A stretch of DNA of 64,000 nt from Heracleum sosnowskyi (GCA_030848705.1 JAUIZM010000017.1:496001-560000); one strand, 5' to 3'; counted from the stretch's first letter, positions 37,701 through 49,405 are shown. The notes: a model not told the origin generated them from the sequence alone. A program made the numbers and translations.

Positions 37701-38056
37701 AGAGCAGGCTTTCCATTCTTCTTGTGAAGGATCTGACACTTCTCTCTTTTAAAGGAAACAACATATCCTCTGTCACAGAAATGACTGATGCTGAGAAGAT
37801 TGAACCTCAGACCTTCCACAAATGATACATCTTCAATGATAACATTTCCAAACTTCAAACAACCATATCCTTTCGTAATACCCTTGCTGTTATCTCCAAA
37901 GGTAACTACTGGGCCAACTTTCTCAACCAAATCTGATAGCAGGGCTCTATCTCCGGTCATATGCCTTGAACAGCCACTGTCAAGAATCCACATAACACGG
38001 TTTACCTGTTTAACTCCCTGCAATACCAAATTGATTAGTCCTTCCTCGGAACCCAA
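34781..38056 (-). CDS. Ty1/copia pol polyprotein (protease, integrase, reverse transcriptase, RNase H)
   Basis: The single frame of 1091 codons has no stops. Order of landmarks: protease ILDSGCSRHMTGD with Asp26; zinc-binding WHKKMSHLN...CEACQKGK of the pre-integrase region; integrase D,D35E core (LLHMDLFGPV, RSDNGTEF, YFWAEA); reverse transcriptase with FGTRWVYRNK, YDETYAPVARLEAIR and YVDDIIFGS (776-784); RNase H with GYTDSDYAG, STAEAEYIVAG and ADIFTKS. Integrase before RT is diagnostic of copia. The frame has no ATG near its start; it opens through ...VLQGVKQ and overlaps the gag end in the -1 frame, so it is expressed from a gag-pol mRNA by splicing or recoding. All catalytic motifs look intact. 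Confidence 0.95.
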   Translation of the reverse strand: MGSEEGLINLVLQGVKQVNRVMWILDSGCSRHMTGDRALLSDLVEKVGPVVTFGDNSKGITKGYGCLKFGNVIIEDVSFVEGLRFNLLSISHFCDRGYVVSFKREKCQILHKKNGKPALQGVRKGDLFIADLHSGSKDEVNCFYAKASSDESWLWHKKMSHLNFKTMNSLVKRELVRGLPQMEFTQEGLCEACQKGKSKKASHKGTDTSSITEPLQLLHMDLFGPVNVMSMSKKQYALVIVDDFSKYTWVLFLHSKDETPHLVIDHIKLIELDSRFPVRAIRSDNGTEFKNAVLNDFCADKGITRQYSAPRTPQQNGVVERKNRTLIEAARTMLSESKLPMYFWAEAANTACYTQNRTLINKDLMKTPYEIMNNKKPTIKYFHVFGAKCFVLKDDNVKRGKFEAKAQEAIFVGYSGRSYRVYLVGSHTVKENVNVTFDDTKLPSIQKEDSSEKLKFDNLPDSESDDVAPPEVIVGNDNNNDDNDHGGGGGNTGNNGDTTNTGEESSRQSSNNSGGANEGSSSHSQHQSEFQGESSRSNLPRQTVWNRAHPFELIIGDPDVGVKTRSATQNECHYSAFLSEMEPKKTEEALTDPDWVIAMQDELNQFEQQQVWKLVPRPKNKKVFGTRWVYRNKLDDDGIVTRNKARLVAQGYSQAEGIDYDETYAPVARLEAIRMFLAFAAYSNFKVYQMDVKSAFLNGELDEEVYVEQPLGFENQELLDFVYFLFKAIYGLKQAPRKWYDTLSGFLLENGFVRGIIDKTLFSKKHKNDMILVQVYVDDIIFGSTDDDLCKRFAKLMQSKFEMSMMGELKFFLGLQVSQRSNGIFICQSKYLKELLKKYHMEDSASARTPSSTGVKLGACDNSIKVDITSYRGMIGSLLYLTASRPDIMYATCLCARFQADPRDLHLVAVKRILRYLKGTPNLGIWYPKDSGFNLVGYTDSDYAGSVVDRKSTSGSCQFLGGRLISWYSKKQQTVSNSTAEAEYIVAGSCCAQILWIRNQLKEYGFALEKIPILCDNTSVIAISNNPVQHSRTKHIDIRYHFIREHVMNGIVELHFVPTEEQTADIFTKSVDESTFIKLVGKLGMLNSLSD

Positions 38057-39645
38057 ACTTGATTGGGTCTGGCATACTTAAAGAACTGGTCTTTGTCAGG
38101 CAAAACAACCTTTTTAGCTACAACTATTTCAACCTCTTTCACAAAAGAGCGTTTCCATTTATACCCAGCCTTAACACATTTCTGAGTAGGCTTAGGGATA
38201 AATGAATCCACTCTAGTCTTAGGAGGACTCGTAGTCTTAGCTCTAACATGTTTCTTATTATTAACATGTTGACGTGGAGCAGTCTTATCATTAGATACAT
38301 GCTTACTATTAAAATAAGCATACATAACATTGAAAGCACAAGACATGCAATTAATCACACCACATGCTTTATGAGAAGAATTAACAACATGCATGTTAGT
38401 TCTACAGTTGTTTTGATCCAACTTATGGATATCTGATTTAGTCTTTTTAGTTGAAGCAACTTTGACTGGAAGTTCATTCTGATTAACATGCACAAGTTTT
38501 AATTCTTTTATCTCCTTTTTAAGAGCTGTGTTCAAAAGAATTATTCTATCATTTTCAGTACATGCACAAGAAATAGTACCAACAAGATGATAGATCATTT
38601 CAGCATCAGTGAACTTTACCTCTGACATGTATGAAGATGAAGTGCTTGCCTCTTTAGCCATTAAAGCAAGGTTTCCAATCTCACCTGCTTCTTCATCACT
38701 GTCAGTGTCATCCCAACTCTTTCCTTCAGCTACATAAGCTTTCCCAATCTTATTCTTCTTGCTAGAATCGAATGTGTTCCTTGTCACTTGCTTTGGCTTT
38801 CTGCATTCAGTAGCAAAGTGACCCAACTCATTGCAATTGTAGCACCTGATTGTGCTCCTTTCCACAGTTCCAGTTTTGTAGCCACCCCTTGTGCTACTTG
38901 AAGAGGAAGATCCACCTCTCTGAAATCTGGGCCTGAACTTAAGATTGGGATTCCTTTTGAATCTGAACTTCCCAAACTTCCTGACTATCAAAGCCAAATC
39001 ACCATCCTCCAGCTGATCAAGTTCCTCTAAAGAATAGAAGTCACCACCAGATTGATCTATGGATGTTAAGCCATATTCAACATCAATAACATTCATGTTA
39101 GAACTGGAAGGTTGAACAGCCTTCACTTCCAGTTTCTGTGGGACTTCTGTAGTCAATGCAGTAGAAGTACCAACTATCTTTCCAGTTCCATATAACTCAT
39201 TCTGTTGAATCTGCTCCAGCTCATAGGTCTTTAGAACACCATAGAGTCTTTCCAAAGCAATCTCTCCCAGATCTCTTGCTTCTCTAATGGCAGATATTTT
39301 GTGCTCCAAATGAGGTGGAAGTGTAAGTAGGAACTTCTTGTTAATTTCCTTGATAGTGTAGTGCTTCCCATTGAGATTCAGATCATTGATTAATTTGTTG
39401 TATCTCTCAAAAACCTCAGAGATACCTTCACCAGGGTTTGATCTGAAATGGTCATATTGAGAGGTGAGAATTTCCAGCTTATTCTCTCTAACTTCCTCTG
39501 TCCCCTCATTGATTATCTCTATAGTGTCCCAAATATGTTTGGCAATATCACAGTTTAGGACATGATTATGCATGATAGGATCAAGACAATCAACAAGGAT
39601 CAGCTGTAGACATGCATCCAAGGTAACATCCTCTTTTTCATCAGG
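38035..39645 (-). CDS. Gag of the Sirevirus-like element, main (3-prime) part
   Basis: It continues the gag frame that begins at 50438 and is interrupted by the nested gypsy element after the codon for Pro in DYTP; the reading phase is unchanged across the insertion once the 5-bp duplication is discounted. It has the capsid-like region found in copia gag (ACLQLILVDCLDP, AKHIWDTIE, YNKLINDLN, FLLTLPPHLEHKISAIREA) and one zinc knuckle, CYNCNELGHFATEC (38803-38845). The C-terminal part is basic and ends in NQVWVPRKD. There is no internal stop. The protein packages the element RNA in the cytoplasm. Confidence 0.9.
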   Translation of the reverse strand, partial: PDEKEDVTLDACLQLILVDCLDPIMHNHVLNCDIAKHIWDTIEIINEGTEEVRENKLEILTSQYDHFRSNPGEGISEVFERYNKLINDLNLNGKHYTIKEINKKFLLTLPPHLEHKISAIREARDLGEIALERLYGVLKTYELEQIQQNELYGTGKIVGTSTALTTEVPQKLEVKAVQPSSSNMNVIDVEYGLTSIDQSGGDFYSLEELDQLEDGDLALIVRKFGKFRFKRNPNLKFRPRFQRGGSSSSSSTRGGYKTGTVERSTIRCYNCNELGHFATECRKPKQVTRNTFDSSKKNKIGKAYVAEGKSWDDTDSDEEAGEIGNLALMAKEASTSSSYMSEVKFTDAEMIYHLVGTISCACTENDRIILLNTALKKEIKELKLVHVNQNELPVKVASTKKTKSDIHKLDQNNCRTNMHVVNSSHKACGVINCMSCAFNVMYAYFNSKHVSNDKTAPRQHVNNKKHVRAKTTSPPKTRVDSFIPKPTQKCVKAGYKWKRSFVKEVEIVVAKKVVLPDKDQFFKYARPNQVWVPRKD

Positions 39646-40580
39646 TGTAACAGCCCCAAATCCGGGGTCAGGGATTTAGGGTAGTCACGATCCATGTACT
39701 CCTTGCCTTACCTGTATTACTCACACCATTCATAATTCACCTGCTCATGACCCCACAATATATGTCTCACACACACACACAGGTTAGAGTCTCAGAGACG
39801 ACACAATACAACAACTGCGGAATAAATAATTTTTATTACAATACCCAAATGTCTTTTGAATTTGTCACTGATACAATTTCTAAGTAATGTTACATTACCA
39901 ACTTAGCCTTCTGATGCTCACAATCCTCTCATACCATTCATGTCTATACATAAGTTGAATACCAAAAGCTGTAGCCTGATTCGATTGGTTCGTACTACTC
40001 TCGGGATCACTGCTAGAAACTGTTTATGGAAGCGCCTTGCGGGGTATGTGTCGTCCCATTGGCATCCTGCTTCGCTCCTATATAATATATATAAAACAAT
40101 AGCAAGAGTGAGCGATAGCTCAGCAAGGTAATGAAAGTATGGCATAATTCTGCCTTTAATTCAATCCAGAAATAAGCGAGTATAAGACAATAATTTGTCA
40201 AAATATCTCGATACTGAAATTATTTCCTTATCGGAATGTATTCCAAAAATAGTACCACTGTTGTATTTCAAATATCATTTCCATAATACTCTGCAACTTT
40301 CGATATTCATACTATGAACAAAGTTCTAGTATAATATAAAAGGTGAGGTTTGAAAGTAAACCAATATAGCCTTTCCAAAAATTATCTGCTATGTGAGAAG
40401 AATACCAACATATAACTTAAAAGATGAAGTTATAAGGAAAATTCAATATAAGGTTTCCGTAACCCAAAATCCACTTATGCATATGTACCTGAGTAAAGTT
40501 TTACCAGAGTCAAACTCATAAAATAAAAGATGAAGTTACAAGGATTTATTGTAACTTTATTTCGAACACTTTTCGACCCC

Positions 40581-40726
40581 CTGCCAACATGACCGGTAAA
40601 CCTGTACCACGGTGTCATCCTTGGTCCCTTTCAATACATGTTGCAGAATCCCTCTGCCAACATGATCGGTAAACCTGTACCAATGGAGTCATCCGTGGTC
40701 CCTTTCAGTACATGTTGCAGAATTAT
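40581..40726. repeat. Tandem duplication of a 73-bp unit inside the gypsy LTR
   Basis: Two units, 40581-40653 and 40654-40726, share CTGCCAACATGAYCGGTAAA, CCTGTACCA, TCATCCKTGGTCCCTTTCA and TACATGTTGCAGAAT. Confidence 0.85.
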
Positions 40727-41339
40727 CCAAAATGGATGATGAACCAATACTGGAGCCTTCTACGCGCCCGTCGTACCAACCTTACTATGATCAGTAGCAG
40801 GTTGTACAACAAAAATATGTTTTCTACATGTAGATGGAAGTATCACGACAGCCTGACATTGTCTACCGTCTTTCTGGATCTCCCAGCCCATTTGGGGCAA
40901 TAAGGTGATGGATCGGCGCGACTCGACCTCTTACACATGCTCCTAGTTCAGATGAAATCCATGACTCTGAAACGTAAAGATCGTCTTCCTTTCCCCAAGT
41001 GTAATACTTGTTGATACGACTCCACTCAGTAGTTATATCTAGGTTGGAAAGGAAGATTCTCCAATATTTCCCAAGCTATTGCTTGTTAATGGATATCGAC
41101 TTGTTCCATGAATTTACCCCTCGATCGTTGAGGTGGTAACACAATATTTGACTTGCAGCAACTAAATTGCTTCGAGAAAATATCTGTCCCCTGACAGTTT
41201 TGAGTTGAGAGTTTAAAAAGAGTAGCAGTCACTTAAATCAGGTTTCCCATATTTTTGATAGTTGAACGAGCATTTAAATCCTCTTTAAAAGACAGATTTA
41301 AATGGAAAAACCTTGTTTTGGGAACCTCTTTTTGATTTG

Positions 41340-41880
41340 AAAATAATTAATAATATTTATTAAATAAGTAACCTTAAACGAATATTTGAAATAATATTCA
41401 TTAAGTAAGTATCCTCAAATGAATATTTGAAAATAATATTTATTAAATAATTAAGCCTCAAATGAATATTCAAATAATATTCATTAATTAATAAATTTCA
41501 AATGAATATTCAAAAATAATATTCATTAAATAAGTAATCTCAAATGAATATTCAAAAGTAATATTCATTAAATAAATAATCAATCCTCGAATGAATATTC
41601 AAAGGTAATATTCAATAATTAATTAAATAACTTTCAAATGAATATTCAAACATACTATTCATTACATAATCCCCAGATGAATATGTACGATAATATTCTT
41701 AAAGTCAATATCCTCAAATGAAAATAAATAATATTCTGTAAGTCGATAATCCTCAAATGAATATTAATAAATAATATTCTTAAAATGAATATTAATAAAT
41801 AATATTCTTAAAGTCAATAATCCTCAAATGAATATTCATAAATAATATTCCTTAAATAAAATAATTAACCCTCGAATAAC
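41340..41880. repeat. Degenerate tandem array rich in AATGAATATT/AATATTCATT inside the gypsy LTR
   Basis: About a dozen imperfect copies of a ~40-base unit, built on CTCAAATGAATATTCAAA then AATAATATTCATTAAATAA. Each unit is itself an imperfect inverted repeat, so the array could fold strongly in RNA. Confidence 0.8.
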
Positions 41881-44327
41881 AGTTACCCGATATCTTTATC
41901 GGAAAATAACCTTTAACATATACCGAAATATAATTACTTCTGATCTAAAGAAATATCATACGCCCTTAACCTAGGGCCTTTATAAAAACCTGGCTTCTAA
42001 CTAATATCCCATATCTAGCTTAGAAGCCCATAATCAAATCATTTCCAAGTAATAAATACTTTCTGGAACATAAATAATGTTTAATAATAATATTCCTCAA
42101 GATGAATAGTACTCTGCCGCTGGAATCCCTCCGGGTTTCCACGACTATCTATATAACAAAAATATCGACTCCCGGTCTAGAGTCGAAACAATAAACATGC
42201 TATTATCTATAGAGCTACAAGGTATACCGGTTCATAAGTACATTATCTCAAAGCTCGTATAATATCCAAAAGGTCAGATTCTATTTAACACGATATAATC
42301 ATTTATCTCAAAACTATACAACACTATACATGGCAAAAGCAGTATTATATAATTAATACTTCAAAGTATGGATTTAGAAAACTTGCCTCGGGTGGTCGAT
42401 GTAGTCGGGACTCGGGACGTGGAATGGTGATCTATAATTTAATCAATAACGTCCGGTTAGTCCTTTATACGATCCAATTAAACCACAATATTCACGTACA
42501 ACAATGAATTCTATAACGACCTTTTAAACAACACATTCTTGGTTCGTTATAAGCCCATAATGTTCCTTAATCATTTCGTACAAAACTTGGTTCGTAATGG
42601 TTTACGCTTATCAATTTACTTAAACGAATTCTAAGTTATAACCAAACATTCACGTAAGGGGATTTTCACTTGTGCACCCTTCACTCAAACATTTCTCTAA
42701 ATTCGAAAAATTCATATTTTCACTTGATTCTTTTTGGGTCATTTTCCCTACTGTCACACTCTTCTGTCACCAAAGTTCCAGAATTTTATCAATCTTTTAA
42801 GGGGTCCGAATTCAATTTACCATCCAGTGTCATGTAGCAGTTTTTGTTTCTTAACATCCTTACACTAAAATGACCATATCTCATAAACCATAAATCCTCT
42901 CAACATGAACTTTATATGTATACAAATTACAAACCAAGATATTGACAAGTATGGTCAGTGGTTTCTGAGGTTACAAATATTTGTTTCCCGAATTCTTGTT
43001 ACAAGACAGTACTAATCTCAAGAGTCACAAACTCTCTCATACAAAACTTAACTTTCATCCCTAGCCAAGATACTCCATTCAACAATTCTTAAATCACAAA
43101 AACCTCATCTTACACTCTAGGTCAGTTTATAAACATCAATAATCCATCAAGAACATGCATCTAAAATCAAGTCACAACCATAAATCATCAAGATTTCATC
43201 ATCCAAGCACCAAACTTCCAAGAACAAACTCATACTTAAACTCAAGCTTAAAACTCAAACTAAATAAAAAGGGTGGATGGTGTTCATACCTTTTTGAAGT
43301 CTTAACATACTAACAAGAGCTTGTAAGCCTTAAGGAAGCCTTGATCCATGCTTAACATCCTCAAACTCACAAAAGAAATCAAGACACAAGTTAGTGTTCC
43401 CGGATTTTCTATTCTGCCGCAACTTTGACCCAATATGTGAACATGTTACACTACTTGGATTGCCACGAAAATTTGAACGTACCTTGGTTATGGATTGAGG
43501 AAGCTCTGGTAAAAGTTTGGTGATTTTATCATGAGTAGATATTAAGTTACGAATTTTTCTTCATTGCTTGGTCCTGCTGGGCAGAAAATCTGGAGAATGA
43601 GAGAGAGAGAGAGAGAGAGCTTTTCTCTTGCTTTTCTTCTTTTCTTTTTGTTTTGGTTAATTGATAATGCTGATATTTTTGTATTAGAAAGTGGTGAGTC
43701 ACCATATTTTGGCTAGTCACAGGGACACTTGTCGCGCATGCATGCGTTTGGCTAAAGTAGCTTTACTGGTTCGTTTCCTTTCACATGGATGATCCAAATG
43801 TTGCATCCCTCGAGTTAATCTTGTTACAGGTTACTTCCATGTCTATATTTAATCCTGTAAATGTTGCCTTGTTCCTCTTGAAACGATTCGAAATATTTCC
43901 TAAAAAGAGCGAATAAAACTCTACGCGATTCTCGCAGTGAATAGTAACTATTCACTATTCACTTCAACAATCGAATCCTTAAATCGACTTTAATAAAATA
44001 ATAAAATTCCAAAATATTAAATCCTCAAATCCTCAATTTTAATATCTCATTTCTTGAATATAATAATATATAATTCGCTGCCCGGTCAGATACTATACCA
44101 AAATAAAATTTGGAATTTCTGAATTCCGATCGTCTTTGCATTCACTTATTTACTCCGTAGATCACTAATACGACTTCGGAACATCCACACTACGTCTCAT
44201 ACATAGGTGGCATGAAAAATTTTCTTAACCCTCAAAATCACTATTCATCCACCAATTTCACTATTCACTGATGCACTTAATCATAATAAGAAAAATTTTA
44301 ATTTTACCAAAATTTCGGGTTATTACA

Positions 44328-44341
44328 GTCTCCTCTCCTTA
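44328..44341 (-). other. Polypurine tract of the gypsy element
   Basis: On the minus strand AAGGAGAGGAGAC directly precedes the 3-prime LTR. Confidence 0.8.
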
Positions 44342-44404
44342 AAAGGATTCCGTCCCGGAATCAGCTTAGGAATGACTGGGGGTACTTCTCTCCCATTGTA
44401 CTCT

Positions 44405-46680
44405 CTAACTCCCAAGTGGATTCTTCCACTTCTTGATTTTCCACAAACCTTTAACTAGCTTGGCAACCTCGTCACTTAGCACTTGTTCTTTTCTATCCGT
44501 GATTTCCACAGGTTGCTTTTTGTAAGTCAGACCAGGTTGTATATCTACCTGCTCGTACTCTAACATATGCCGGGCATCTATAGTATACCGTCGTAGCATT
44601 GACACATGAACCCTGTTATGATCATTCTACAAGTTTGGGGGAGGTAAGGCTGGCTCGTAGGCCACCTTCCTGACGCGTCTTAAAATCTCAGATGGCCCAA
44701 TGAATCTCGGGCTCAACTTCCCTTTCTTTCCAAATCTCATTAATTCCTTCCACGAGGATATCTTTTAGCATCACGAATCTCTAACCTCATATTCTCTATC
44801 TTGTTTGTACAGAAAATACACCAACATAAACTTGCTTGTCATCCATCAACATGCCATTTAGCTTATCAATAGCAGTACTATCTCTATACTCGCGGGCTTA
44901 GTCCGCATACTTTCTCTGTCTGTCTTGGCTGTCACTAGTTGCTTGTTGGTGAAATCTTTTGTCTTTCTAGTTTGTTGGACTAACTTGGGTTTTGTGTAGA
45001 ATCTCATCCTTTAATTCCTGATCATTCGGAATCCATCTCTGTCTCATTTTAATTAAGGGTATCGGCCACCACATTGGCCTTCCCCGGGTGGTAGTGTATC
45101 TTACAATCATAATCCTAGGTCAATTCTAGCCATTTCTCCATATCACGCTATCTACTATCACGGGTAACTCAAAGCCAATTCATTACATTCCATAAAAATT
45201 TGTGGGTGCATTAGTCAACCCAAAATAACCTCGCTGAAAACTCGAAGTGTCTATTCCTAGTACGAATCGTAGTCTTGGGTATATCCTCGGATTTAACTTC
45301 CAACTGGTGATACCCAGTTCTTAAATAAATTTGGAAATACACAGCGTTCTTCCGCTGATCAAACCATCATTTACAAGGGTACCCATTCTCCATGTCGAAC
45401 TCATACAACTCTCGAGGTTCGATACATAATCTTGTGCTAACATCTTTCTCTCTTACAACAACACCGGGCTCTCCATGGTGGTGCACTGGGTCTTATCATA
45501 CCCTTATACAACAATTCTTGTAACTGAGTCACTAACCCTTCCATTCCCATTATACTCTGAATACTCGGTATTCATTCTCATGTCATCCAAATCGATATCT
45601 GGTAGCTCATTACAACCTTGTACAATCTCCCAAAACCATTGTAGTTTCATTTATACTTCGTGTCTCTTTTCTTGGCGTCAACCATAAGAGCTAATTAAGC
45701 CTCATATCTCTGGCATAATAATTTCTTAGTCTGAACTATACTCAAGAATCTATGAATCTGTCTCCATCCTTTATTTATTACTCTCTCTCCCTTACAACCA
45801 GTCTGGGCTCCATTGGGTGTCAACCAACCCATCCTTCTTATAATATCAACTTCTCCCAACTTGAAAAGAATCAGGTCTATCAAAAGTGTCGACCTCATAC
45901 TTCTAGTTCACAACCTGGATGTACCAGTCTTATGGGAAAATCCCTCGATTGACTATTTCTACTTGTAATTATTCTCTTTAGCGGCTCGGCCTTAAGGTTT
46001 AATTGTCATGCAACTTCTTGATATACAACGATACATTAGCTCTGTCTAAATAGTATAGAAGGGTACCTTCTATTTAAGAGCAAGTCCAAGAGCTTACTTA
46101 TATCATGTCTTAAACTCAAATATAAGTAATCTAGCAAAAAATGGTGCTCCAACAATGTCCTGGTGGTTACCTAAATCACTAGGACATCCATCTCATTACC
46201 TATTAATAGGTAACCACTAGCCATTACCTATTTAATTTCCATGAATAAAAAATTCACTTCCCTCCTTTTCTATATTACTTTTCTCTCTCTTTCTTCCACT
46301 CTTTTTCTCTCTCTTTTCAAATATATTATTATAATAATAATAGGGAATGGATATAAGTAATGTTGTTGAAGTTCCTACAAGAAATCAAGTCCCTAAATCA
46401 CTAGGACACATTATTATATAATATTTATAAGTAACCAACTAGGACATTGTTGGACTTGCTCTAAAGGTCCTGACAGTGGGCTGCTTGTTGAAGGTAGCCC
46501 TGGTTGAAACCTGCTGGCTTTCTTTTATTCTGTGTTCACAAACTCCGGAACAAACCTCAATAATTCGGAAAACTTGGCCTCATACTCGGTCACAGTCATG
46601 GTTTCTTGTTTTAACTCTTTAACTTTCTTTTTCATCCGGGTCTCCATATATTTCCGAAAATTATTCCTCTAAAACAACAC
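44405..46680 (-). pseudogene. Decayed and shortened gypsy gag-pol remnants
   Basis: Recognisable minus-strand pieces, in element order, are: a gag core (METRMKKKVKELKQETMTVT, EYEAKFSEL) at about 46560-46660; a protease/RT junction piece (RMGWLTPNGAQTGCKG, KKLLCQRYEA) at 45695-45898; the RT phrase FGLTNAP at 45204-45224; an RNase H end (HYHPGKANVVADTL) at about 45050-45145; and the integrase C-terminal phrase (VSMLRRY-type start, LEYEQVDIQPGLTY) at 44405-44605. Stops and frameshifts separate all of them. The distance from RT to the end of pol is far below the ~3 kb of an intact element, so large deletions have occurred. It cannot encode its own proteins. Confidence 0.8.
46078..46461. mobile_element. 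Tourist-like MITE (PIF/Harbinger), 384 bp, inside the gypsy element
   Basis: The inverted ends GAGCAAGTCCAA and TTGGACTTGCTC are flanked by TAA on both sides (46075-46077 and 46462-46464), the 3-bp duplication of Harbinger elements. The interior repeats CACTAGGACA-type words in both directions and has no ORF. Confidence 0.88.
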
Positions 46681-49405
46681 ACGCTGCACCTCTCCCAAGT
46701 CACAATACCAGCTCCCTCTGACTCCATCGTCAATACTTATCTTGCTAACCCAGAGGTAGTGTACATTCGTAAACAACTCCTCCAAAATCTCAATTCCACT
46801 ATAGGGCATCTGTCTAACACCGTTGTCACTGGAGTTCATGGCACATCGCTATTTCTTTCACATATATCGATTGACACGCTTTCCATTATCATAATATCCT
46901 TGGGAGAATAAACCAATTTCATCGATATGTCACTAACATTCTATTCGTCTTAGGGATTCGCTCCTGTCATAGGCGATTTCGTTGCGAATCTAATTCCTAT
47001 CAGCGAATTTTGACTTATTTGACCTGGGTGGCCTCCCCTTAGAATTCAATGAGGATAACAAAAATTATGGGGCCTTGAAAAGACAGCTCCCATATCAAGG
47101 AAAACGTCACACACTGGTGATCATAAGGTTATGAGTTTTAAGGTAACCTTATCGGAGGTAAAAGAATTTACCGAGAGATCAACATGATCATAAGAACTCA
47201 ACGTTGTGTGCCTCGATTGAGACATTACTAAAGGTAATTAGCCTTCTTGTATTTCACAACTTACAAGTGATGGCGTCCCATCAGACTTCTATTACACAGA
47301 CAGATAGTCCTTGTAGCCCCTATAAGTAAAGGGTTGTTCGTCTCAGTGGAAGTTGAAAAGTATGAAAGCAATTCGAGATCAATTTAATGATTATCGCCTT
47401 TCGACAATATTTCTTAAAGGAATACCTTGGATTAAAATTGAACATATTCCAAAGGTGCGATTTCCAAAGAAAATACAAAGAAAAGAATAACCAAAAAGAT
47501 ACTGGTACTTAACAAACAAGTGGTGAGGTATCACCATAGGGTCATTCATTATTTGAAGAAAAGTCAAAGCTTAAATAACATCATTTGACAGGGCTTCGAA
47601 AACCTGAAAGTAGGCATTGTGACAGCCTCTGGCACAAGTGAAACTGAATATGGTTTAGCACAAGTGTTATAAAACAACTTCGAAGAGGGAATATACCCTT
47701 TATCAGAATTCTTTCTTGGAAAGAGGTCAAGATAGATCATAGATTGGGGAAATATCCCACATAATTTGCAAATGGGGAGGGTACTACCAAGGTCTCTCCG
47801 GATGCCTTTTATGTCGGCTCCTCTAATGGATAATTGTTCAATTCCAAAGCTTTTCTTTTCCATGCAGCCTAAGGTGTTTGATACTTATGTTATTGCCGCC
47901 TCATAATAGTCGCTAAGGATTCAACCATCGACCTTTGCAACTGCAGGGAATTCTATTCGATTCGGCGCAAGCATCTCAAGCAAGCGTTCTATCGTAAGAG
48001 GACTTCGATACCGTTGTCGCCCATAGCAATGACAATTCCTCATGTCGACTGGGCGGTACTCCGGAAGATCGTTAGAATCTACAGGCTTAAATCCGGTCTC
48101 TATTTCAATCATCCTTATACCCAATATTCCTTCTCCCATATCAATCCCGTGTGCTACCTAAGCTTAACACTTTGGCACAATAGCCTTTTCATTTAAGTCA
48201 ATCCCGGAATTTCTCAGTCCGTCTTGGTCCTTAAATATATTTCGCCTTTACCGTCCAATCTCAACTTCATCATTTAATCTCTACAATCAATTATAGCAAT
48301 CAGGTTCTGTCCACCAACCCATATAGCGACCATCTTACCCAATCCACATGGTTCGCTCTAGTTTCCACTCTCTTTGGTGACATCCTCTGGTAATCAGAAA
48401 GACAAGGTTTACCAAAATTTGCTGAATTCCTTTCTAAAATCAGGGAAACTTGATCAATCTATTTACCCACTAGTAATACTCGGATCTGATTTCCGACCTT
48501 TCTGTTCTATCCTCATAATTCCTTCCTGGTTTCCTGAGGGTGGTAAATCTCGTTCTCGATTCCGTCTTAGCGTGCTTGTCTTACAATAACATTTACATGG
48601 TATATATATATCCAAAATTCTCCTTGAGATAATAAAATCCCTCAATGATGTAATAGACACTATTTCCAGTGGAATCGCTGGTCGTGGGGGATTGAAATCT
48701 CATAGCCCAAAACAATTCTTTCCATTATTCTAGGCAACTAAGTACCCTTAATCGTTCGCGAAAATCTAAACATCTTGGTTCTTACGTATGCCGCCTCCTT
48801 ATGGGTAACTATAACCGACAACGAGTAACAGGTTTCGTTCAAGTCGAATCAATCCACTGATATTGGCTATACTGCCTCTACCTCTTCTGCTTTGGAGACT
48901 CTACTCCATTTTCTTTGTCATATCTCTTGATGAATCATGAACGATCCTTAAACTCTCGTCTCGTCACTTATTTGTCCCTTGAAGGTTCGTCCGGTCTTAT
49001 TATAAGACCTCAAGTAACACACCACATCTTTATCAATCGGCACATTTTCCACAAGATTCTTTCCTTGACCCGCCATGGGGTCCTCTTTTAGATCATCCTA
49101 TGGATCCTCCTTTATCAGGTCTTCGTCCATCTCAAGGAGCGCATCATCAAATGCCTACTCGAAGGCCTCGGGATCTGGTATCTCAGAATCCCATCCATCT
49201 ATAACTCATACGAATCGAGGTGACTAATCATGAAGTCCTAAGTACGGTTTCCCAGAAGAAGTCCCCTCTCGGGCTTCATCTCAAACAGTCAGGGTCATGT
49301 CCTCTAACCCGACTACGAACTCAATTTGAGCTCTAGATGTTCTTATCATTATTAAGGGTATTGTAAGACTCGATCTCCTATCGTTTCTGAGGACTGTAAC
49401 CTAAC
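46681..49405 (-). other. Rest of the gypsy interior, gag-side, without readable domains
   Basis: Short open pieces (for example 48139-47921 and 47863-47564 on the minus strand) show no domain I recognise. The part next to the primer site (49067-49400) has acidic codons on the minus strand (DALLEMDEDLI-like, broken by stops), as in the N-terminal gag of Tekay-type elements. The interval is therefore read as degenerate gag and untranslated leader. Confidence 0.5.

Larger units (their letters stand above)
39646..44327 (-). repeat. 3-prime LTR of the gypsy element, 4682 bp
   Basis: On the minus strand it runs from TGTAATAACCCGAAATTT to ATTTGGGGCTGTTACA. Its outer parts (39646-39781 and 43692-44327) match the 5-prime LTR with a single visible substitution. 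The 3910 bases between them (39782-43691) are absent from the 5-prime LTR. LTRs of 4-5 kb are usual in Del/Tekay-type elements, so this is probably the full form. It contains a GA microsatellite (about 43602-43619) and the repeat arrays listed below. Confidence 0.85.

Noticed and set aside
41340..41880. Possible CRISPR-like array
   Set aside because: Units are degenerate, without constant repeats and unique spacers, and it lies in a plant LTR.
39782..43691. Reading the extra LTR block as an independent inserted element
   Set aside because: No terminal repeats or target duplication were found at its edges, and a filler-like join in the shorter LTR fits a deletion better.
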